Part shown: one piece after another, positions 57,420 through 64,000 of the stretch
Layout of the letters: every line of letters begins with the position of its first letter
Numbering within the stretch: the stretch's first letter is position 1
Source: Aphrocallistes beatrix
Taxonomy: Eukaryota; Porifera; Hexactinellida; Sceptrulophora; Aphrocallistidae
Reading direction: 5' to 3'
Length of the DNA: 64,000 nucleotides
Assembly (NCBI GenBank): GCA_963281255.1
Contig: OY725492.1
Coordinates: 4,457,571 to 4,521,570, forward strand
Program-made: the position numbers and the translations under genes
Notes under the pieces: model-generated
Databases searched by the model: none
Seen by the model: the letters and a program-made list of their open reading frames with translations, nothing else
Told to the model about the DNA's origin: nothing

Positions 57420-58308
57420 AGCAATCAAATAACATTAGAATTAAAATAACATTTTATTTCATTTAAATTTTGTATTAACGTTAAAAGTGTAATATTCATC
57501 TAGGATATACCAACCCTTGATTTGTAAGCTTAAGGAGGGAAGAGATTTTTTATATTGCGTAGTATGAGCAGCTCAATGTTCCAATAGTGTTAGGTATTCG
57601 CATGCCTATGCATGATGATTGCTTGTACCTGCTACTCAGAAAATACATCATTGTAATGTATTTTTAGATTTTCATTAATATTTGTGGGCAAAGGCTTCCC
57701 ATTGTAACTGTACTGAAGTATGCTCAATTCTCTTATATTAATTTTTGATACCAGTGAAGCTAAAGAGAATATCGCATCAGCTTATTCATTTATACAAGTA
57801 CTATATACATTTGACCAAGACCTTGTAAAACAATTAAAATATCAAATAATAACCTGCAAAAACCTCGGTTTTTTGAGCCTCATGGGCTATAGGTAAAATA
57901 CGGTTCGTCTAAAATTCCTAACATTGGTCAGTTTTATAGCGCATATAGTATTAATACACTGCAAGATCAATCTTATATTACACACTAAGCTATTATAGAC
58001 AACTAACTCATGAAGGAGATCTTGTTTCCACAGAAATTACTCATCTTATAAAGAACTAAATTAGATAGACGTCTCCTTATAGGAGCTGCACTGAAAAATA
58101 TGATTTAAACTTAACAAAAGCGTCTACCAAAATTGCTCTGAATAACCAGTTCTATGTATCAATCAGACACTAACCACTAATACACTGCTGTCTACAGTAA
58201 TAGTATGTGGATACTACCAATACGAATAATCCATTGTGAAACTCCATCTTCTACTCACTGTGTTATGACACAGAATTAAACAATGGTTTAGACAAGCCAC
58301 TCAACTAC

Positions 58309-58315
58309 TATAAAA
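58309..58315 (+). promoter_or_regulatory. TATA box of the P4HA gene
   Basis: tataaaa 43 bp before the first ATG of the signal peptide; with a start site about 25-30 bp downstream (near 58340) the 5' UTR would be very short. Confidence 0.6.
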
Positions 58316-58351
58316 GCGATTCTGCATCATAAATTGCAAATCCTACTCGAA

Positions 58352-61300
58352 ATGATTTGGATGCGAATATTTTGTGTCGCAATTGTGTCACTGGTGGCAC
58401 AAGGAGCCAGCGACCTCTACACCTCAGTAATGGATTTGAGAGAACTCTACGGACACGAGCAAGACATGAAAACAGAACTTAAGTCCTATTTGGAATTGGA
58501 ACAGACTCGACTCGAAGAGATTAGAAGGTTCTACAATTCATTGCCTGGAACAGACAGTACAGCTGTAGACTACATTAAAAGTCCAGTCAACTCCTTCGCT
58601 ATTCTGAAACGTACAGGGAGAGACTGGGACTCCAAACTCACTGATTTGGTCTACAAGGACAATAGCCATGGTAATACACGTTATTCCTTGAATTAAGAAT
58701 ATTAGATCCTAACGACTTTGAATATAAATATATTTAGTGTATTCGACAGTGTTTGTTGTTGTTGACAAGATTATTAGTTTCCATGCAACTTCGTGGTAAA
58801 TTAACCAAAGTTATTCAGATGTGTTTTTTGCATGCAAACGCTGAAGTTCGCACTTTTAAAAAAATTCACTTAGTTATTCTTACGAGAATACTACATACAG
58901 TCGAACCCGGTTTTATCTCACTCCTCCGGTTTATCCTTACATATTCTTACTATTTCAGAATCTTAATTATGTAAAAAATTCCAAATCTATATTAATTTCC
59001 ATCGTTTTTTTACTGTTTAAACCTGTAAAGAAATAGTAAGAAAAAACCTGATATAATACTGATTCTAGAACTTAACTTCATTATATTAATATTGTAAACA
59101 TAAACAACAACATAATATTAATGTCTAAATTACAGATCTGATGTCTATTGTCGCCAAAAAGCGACACAAATTCCCAAACGAAGGCGACCTGAAGGGAGGA
59201 CTGATCGCGCTGAAGAGACTGCTGGACACCTACCAGCTGTCCATGCAGAAGATAACCAATGGGAGCTTGTCCTTGGACAATAGGCGCATCACGGCAGAGG
59301 AGTGCTTCGGGATTGGAAAGGAGGCCTACAAGCAAGAGCTGTGGGGGATAGCCACTGTCTGGTGAGAATCGTGATTGTTAGGATTACATACTTGCCAACT
59401 TGAGCCATGATAAAGCGGGACGCAGCGTTGAATTTGGCGGGACATGGCGGGACGTAATAGAAAGTACTATAAATAGAATACAAAAAAGCGGGATAATTAG
59501 CTCAATAGAAGAGTGATAAAAGCGGGACAGTTGGAAGTATGGGATTATTAGTATACGTAATTTATACAAATAATCCATTATTTCAAAAAAAATTAGGATT
59601 CATTTGTATTATTTTGGTTGCATTTAGGCTCTTTTAATATTTTTTTGCATTTTATGCTGCACAAAAGTTGCTGAAAAGTAATATACTATTTTGATTAATA
59701 ACCAATCAATATGAAGTTATCATAATGTCAGTAAAGTGTGTTGATTGTGAGTGTAATTAGGAGCAATTTGAGGTTAGATGATACAAGTATTATACACAAG
59801 CGCTCTTGTACTTACATAGCGATGCTAGCGAATACTTCGTGTCTGTAGAGTTTCCTAATATATAGTGGAATCCGCTTATTAGCAACTCGAGTTTTGCTCA
59901 TAAAATGGTTGCTAATACGCGAAGTTACTAATAAGGGAACATAATTACACAAAATCTTAACCTGGGACCTGAAAATTGGTTGCTAATAGAGCAATAATGC
60001 TAATAAGCGAATTCCACTGTAAATGTATTATACGTTTTGATATATGAGACAAAGTGTCCGTAGCTGTGCAGCGCAAGCGAGCGAAGCGCACTTGTTTGAG
60101 TGCTAATTAAATATGTATGTTTACTGAGGTTACTATAATTAGAAACATTCTATAAATAGACTGCCTCGCTAGGTTGGAGGAAGCAGAGCGGCTGAAGCAA
60201 TCGGAGTCAGCTGAGTCTCCAGTTGGTCTATTCGATATTCTGGACCATCTCAGCTTCTCTCAGTTCCAGATGGGACGCACCTATAGGTCATACGTCACCA
60301 CGCAACGAATAATGGAGATTGGTATGTCCCCTCATTGATAAATTAAACAAGTCAAAGCATCAGTTAGATGTTGTTGTTGTCTAGTCTGTGGAAATATTGC
60401 ATTATTTAAATAATGAGGATTGTATGTAATTTCCACAAATTTTATTGTGAAAATTGTTGATATTTTTGTATATGTTGATACGACATGAAAATATACCATA
60501 AATATTGATAGCACCTTTCCTAAGTTTGAAATCCATCCTATTACATACCTATGCTCTGTAATCGTTGTTGAGATATGTCTATCTATTTATATAACACTTG
60601 GTTCTGGTTCCAGTTCCAGATTGGGCCGTGAGTCGCGTGGAGGGGAACTTGGAGTACTTCCGGCGTCAGCTGACACCTCGGGAGCTGGAGGGGAAGGAGG
60701 AAGAGATTGAGGAACAGCTACCCGCCGGTCTCTCTCTATTCTGGAGCTTGGATGATATGAAGAGATACGAGACACTGTGCAGAGAACCAATCAGATTGGT
60801 GGGTAGAATAGTAGCTATAAATAGAACAATGTGAACAATCAAAATAAGTGACAAGTTACATTCTTCTATTTTGATAAATTCACTTTATTTCCTAACACAG
60901 TAGTATTGGATATAATATTACAGTGTATTAGTCTGGCAATTATACTGTGTTTTGGCTAACATTATTTTGGCAAATAATTTGTATTGTGATTTCTATCTTT
61001 TATTTGCGAAAAAACATGACATTTCAGTTTTTTTGCCAAAAGGACACAATTTAGAGCCAAAATGATGGTACATCCCAGTAGTATACTCATGGTTGCATTT
61101 AACACTAGCCTCCTCGGAGAGAGAAGAAGCTGAAGTGTTTCTACTACACAAACAACAACCACCCCAGCCTAGTCATAAACCCAGCTAAGGTGGAGGTGTT
61201 GCACGATAAACCGAGGATTTATGGGATTAAGCAGATCCTCACTGAGACACAGATGCAGAGGTTGGAAGAACTGGGCAAGCAAAAGGTAACTTCTGGCTAA

Positions 61301-64000
61301 ATTTGGAATGTTGTGTGTTTGTTGTTTGTTTGTTTTGTGCTTGTCGTGGTGCTTGGAAGAAATATATAAATTCCAATTGAAATTTAAAGCTTTAAAATAT
61401 TTATCCATCTCCTCTATCCTTTTGTCGCAAAATTTGAAGTCTCATAGAGCTGAGTTATATCCTATACATTTTAAAATAGTTTAGAGGATATAATCAGTTC
61501 TTAGGGAGAAAGATATATTTAGTAACACAGTAGAACTTGGTTAGTTCGTACGTACTCTTGGATAATATTATGAGACGTACTAGGGCTTAGTACGTACTCA
61601 TTTCTCTGAAACAAAATTCATTTTACTAATATATTCCTATGTAAAAGTATAGTCAACTCCGTTTAATCGGGACAACCGCTTAATTGGGACAAGTCTCCAG
61701 GAACGGAATGGTTCCCGTACATAGAAGCTAATACTAAATTTCATCGGTTAATTGGGAACTCCGCTTAATCGGGACAAAATATCCTGGACAAAAGTGTCCC
61801 GATTAAGCGGAGTCACCTGTACGTACTTTTTCCCGCTTCCGGAGGGCTACGTCTTATCAGAGTGCTACTGTAATTTAAACTGTGTTTGAAGAGATTTCCA
61901 TTTGAGTTATATTTTTATGAAATTGTGTCTTCTATATTGTCTGATTCAATGTTTCAGTGTGTTATGTATGGCGATGCGAAACGTATATAAAAACTTATTT
62001 AGAGACGGAATAATATTTGGATTTTATAGTTAAACCGAGCAACGGCTAGAAATCACGTGAGTGGGAAGTTTGAACCAGCTGACTACAGAATAGCGAAGAG
62101 GTAAGCTTACACCTATACTTGCTCTTCCATTCAGAGATGCCTGGATTTCCCTAAGACAGCCCCCAATACCACATGGATAATTGCACACTTTGTTTGATAT
62201 ATCAAATAACTAAGAAAGCCAACTCCTAGGATTGTATTATTCCAGGGAAACCTTCGTAACATTTTCAATTCTGGAATGTCCTGGAGTGATTCCAGTGGAA
62301 TTACTTATATTCATATCTAGTGGCTGGCTGTCGAACTCAGATGACATGACAATCTTCCCAAGTATTAACCAGCGCCTGGAAGATATCACTGGCCTTGAAA
62401 TGGATACGGCAGAAGAATTGCAGGTAATTCCAAGGAATGTTATATCCGTTCTTGAAATTTTTAAGATATAAAAGTAAAGAACAAAAAAAATAGCAACAAG
62501 GTGTGGAACATAAATATCTTAAAATCACGGTTATTGATATTAATAAGTCAAGTGTAGAAATTGCAATCTCATATCTGCCAACTTATTACAGTCATATATC
62601 CCAGAACATTAACTGTATCCCTTACTGGATGCATGGATAACACCAAACTGAGTTCAATCATGATTCAAACCTTCGTCAACACGCATAGTAGGCTAACAGA
62701 AAAAATTTAACAAATATATTTGACCAGAATACGAATAATATAAGTAACTATCAAAGTGATTAAGGTATGTGTCTGTCACTGGAAAATATTTTCTATGAGC
62801 GCAAGACGCTCCTTTTGGCGCATGATTTTAAGCCCGAAAATGTTTCGGAGCGTAAAAATTTAGAATATAGCCAATGACTCTATATCGTAATGATATTCGT
62901 CGATTTAGGCGTATGAAAATTTAGTGGTTTGAGATTAGGGCGTATCTCTGGAGGGTATAAATCACTCTATTGTCCAGGGATCCAATTATAACTTCAAATC
63001 AACCAAACATGTAACACATGGTAGCCTCAATCTGTAATTTAACAAATCTTGTGATTGCAAGTGACAAGTAGTGAGACATGGGAAAATAGTGCTGCGAACA
63101 GTGGTTGAGAAGCCTGTGTAATCTTGTTCCACTAATTAAATTCCTGGACAGAATTCACTGGGAATCCCCATACGGTTGTTAGGTATGCAATCTCCATATG
63201 AATACATATTAGCAGAGTCTAAAATACCGGTACTGATTTATTAACAGACTTGCTTACGGGTGATGATTAGCTTATTTATTATTCCCATTCCTTAGTTGGG
63301 TGTGTATGGAATCGGAGGACACTATGAACCACATTACGACCACGCCAGGGTAAGTAACCCATATGATTAATCACAAAAAAGGTATTGACAAAAACATATA
63401 TAAGCATGAGTAAGGGGAAGTAACCAAAATCCAGGAAATTTGGAATTACTTTGGAATACATGTTTGGATAGGCACTGCTATAAATTGCATAAAAATACAT
63501 GTATGCATATTGCACTTATTGTTACAGAATAAAACTCCATTTCAAGTTCAAACGATAGACAACTCACGCAATTTGAGAAGTTGCTTTTCTATCACAACGT
63601 TAAATGATCCATTGTACAAAATATTTCAATATTCGCATCACTATAGAAGAATGTCTAGATAAGATTATGTAAATTGAATTGCCTATTAATTTCCAAGAGA
63701 ACCAACTCATTATAAACAATTGTATCGAATTGCATTGGCTGCATAGGCCTGAGTTTAATGCAATATTTATTATTAGAAATATTTCTACATCGTTTCTCAT
63801 GGGAAGCTTGATAAGTTATAAGGCCACCACTTATTTTTAGAATTCAAAAGACGCTTATGACGGTGGCCATGGGAACCGCATAGCAACGATACTATTCTAT
63901 GTAAGTTTATAGCACATTACAAATGACCCGTTCTGTATCTAGGGAGATGAGATTAAATCTTTTCATGGGGGTACGAGGAATAGAATAGCCACGCTTCTCT
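58352..64000 (+). CDS. P4HA: collagen prolyl 4-hydroxylase alpha subunit, 5' part
   Basis: Fe(II)/2-oxoglutarate dioxygenase subunit that hydroxylates proline in collagen-like chains in the ER. Exons: 58352-58670, 59136-59361, 60173-60321, 60614-60798, 61109-61285, 62030-62100, 62321-62423, 63296-63349, then alternative exons 63841-63900 or 63943 onward. All junctions are GT..AG and the phases close. Exon 1 encodes a signal peptide (MIWMRIFCVAIVSLVAQGA; a second ATG lies at 58361) and the N-terminal dimerisation region (DLRELYGHEQDMK). The middle exons form the peptide-binding TPR region (EECFGIGKEAYKQELW, GNLEYF) and the YETLCR segment. The catalytic domain starts near RRATARN-type LNRATARNHVSGK. 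GGHYEPHYDHAR carries the HxD iron ligands (His423, Asp425 of my model). The distal His and the 2-oxoglutarate-binding Lys lie beyond the window. Introns hold several MITEs. Confidence 0.93.
59389..59539 (-). mobile_element. ~200-bp MITE, copy h
   Basis: Starts tacttgccaacttgagcc and ends gggacagttggaagta; in P4HA intron 2. Same family as copies a-g in the TRAF array. Confidence 0.72.
59863..60019. mobile_element. pogo-like MITE in P4HA intron 2
   Basis: Ends tagtggaatccgcttattag and ctaataagcgaattccactg, TA on both sides; interior repeats ttgctaata. Confidence 0.75.
61528..61870. mobile_element. pogo-like element with a nested MITE, P4HA intron 5
   Basis: Ends cagtagaacttggttagttc and cttatcagagtgctactg, with tagtacgtactc motifs. 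The interior is split by 61650-61819, which belongs to the 11118-11280 family (tagtcaactccgtttaatcg, cgattaagcggagtcacctg). Similar outer-element remains lie at about 31280-31436. Confidence 0.7.
62790..62960. repeat. gcgtaaaaatt-type dispersed repeat, copy 2
   Basis: gagcgcaagacgctcctttt, gcgcatgattttaagc, ggagcgtaaaaattta, gcgtatgaaaatttag and gcgtatctctggaggg match 53229-53440 in the same order. In P4HA intron 7. Confidence 0.55.
63841..64000 (+). other. pair of homologous alternative P4HA exons
   Basis: 63841-63900 encodes NSKDAYDGGHGNRIATILFY. The second, from 63943 to beyond the edge, encodes GDEIKSFHGGTRNRIATLL. Both sit in the same place and phase after the HxD exon. The spacer between them is 42 bp with its own donor (gtaagt) and acceptor (tctag). 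Confidence 0.85.

Larger units (their letters stand above)
56642..58351. other. spacer between the TRAF array and the P4HA gene
   Basis: Contains the 3' flank of copy 16, a Helitron-like element (57018-57419), AT-rich sequence with no recognisable content (57420-58060), a short ggagctgcact end (58077-58094) and the P4HA promoter region. Confidence 0.5.

Noticed and set aside
60173..60321. Alternative acceptor 12 bp upstream (aatag|actgcc) for the third P4HA exon
   Set aside because: Joining there to the phase-2 donor at 59361 creates an immediate stop codon; the gctag|gttgg acceptor keeps the frame and the family alignment.

Overview
This is AT-rich animal nuclear DNA. The evidence is spliced genes with GT..AG introns, TRAF-type and collagen prolyl 4-hydroxylase genes, and many cut-and-paste DNA transposons. 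Some introns are very short (42 and 64 bp). I can say metazoan, probably an invertebrate, but the sequence alone does not let me name the phylum.

From 1 to about 56.6 kb the window is a dense array of 16 TRAF-like loci on both strands. Nearly all share one two-exon plan. Exon 1 (about 84-122 codons) carries a degenerate RING-like Cys module. A phase-0 intron (64 to 2051 bp) follows. Exon 2 (about 215-396 codons) carries five TRAF-type zinc fingers, a coiled coil of variable length and a MATH/TRAF-C domain. Copy 1 is cut by the window edge and frameshifted. Copy 13 is a pseudogene. Copy 14 is an exon 2 with no exon 1 of its own. Copy 9 has lost zinc fingers 2-5. The other twelve look intact.

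The middle of the array (about 8.2-40.4 kb) is a higher-order duplication. A plus-strand type-A gene is followed by a minus-strand type-D gene and a minus-strand type-B gene (copies 4-5-6, then 7-8-9, then 10-11 with the D gene missing). Comparing the units shows insertions in one unit that are absent from another: a mariner, a Tigger-like MITE, and a 979-bp segment with a 31-bp minisatellite. Mosaic relationships, such as copy 12 pairing a copy-2-like exon 1 with a copy 3/6/11-like exon 2 and 3' flank, point to exon shuffling or gene conversion. A block of about 180 bp at the start of exon 2 is almost invariant in the copies.

Introns and spacers are full of non-autonomous elements: a ~200-bp MITE family (8 copies), hAT-type MITEs with 8-bp target duplications, pogo/Tigger-like elements in TA sites, a Helitron-like family, nested insertions at 25.3-27.4 kb and a large foldback at 42.7-43.6 kb.

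From 58.35 kb to the window end lies the 5' two thirds of a collagen prolyl 4-hydroxylase alpha subunit gene. Eight constitutive exons are followed by two homologous, apparently mutually exclusive exons. It is unrelated to the TRAF array and marks its right edge.

Family knowledge suggests the TRAF-like proteins are trimeric cytoplasmic adaptors of receptor or innate-immune signalling. Their RING module lacks the residues needed for normal ubiquitin-ligase function, so an adaptor or decoy role is my inference.
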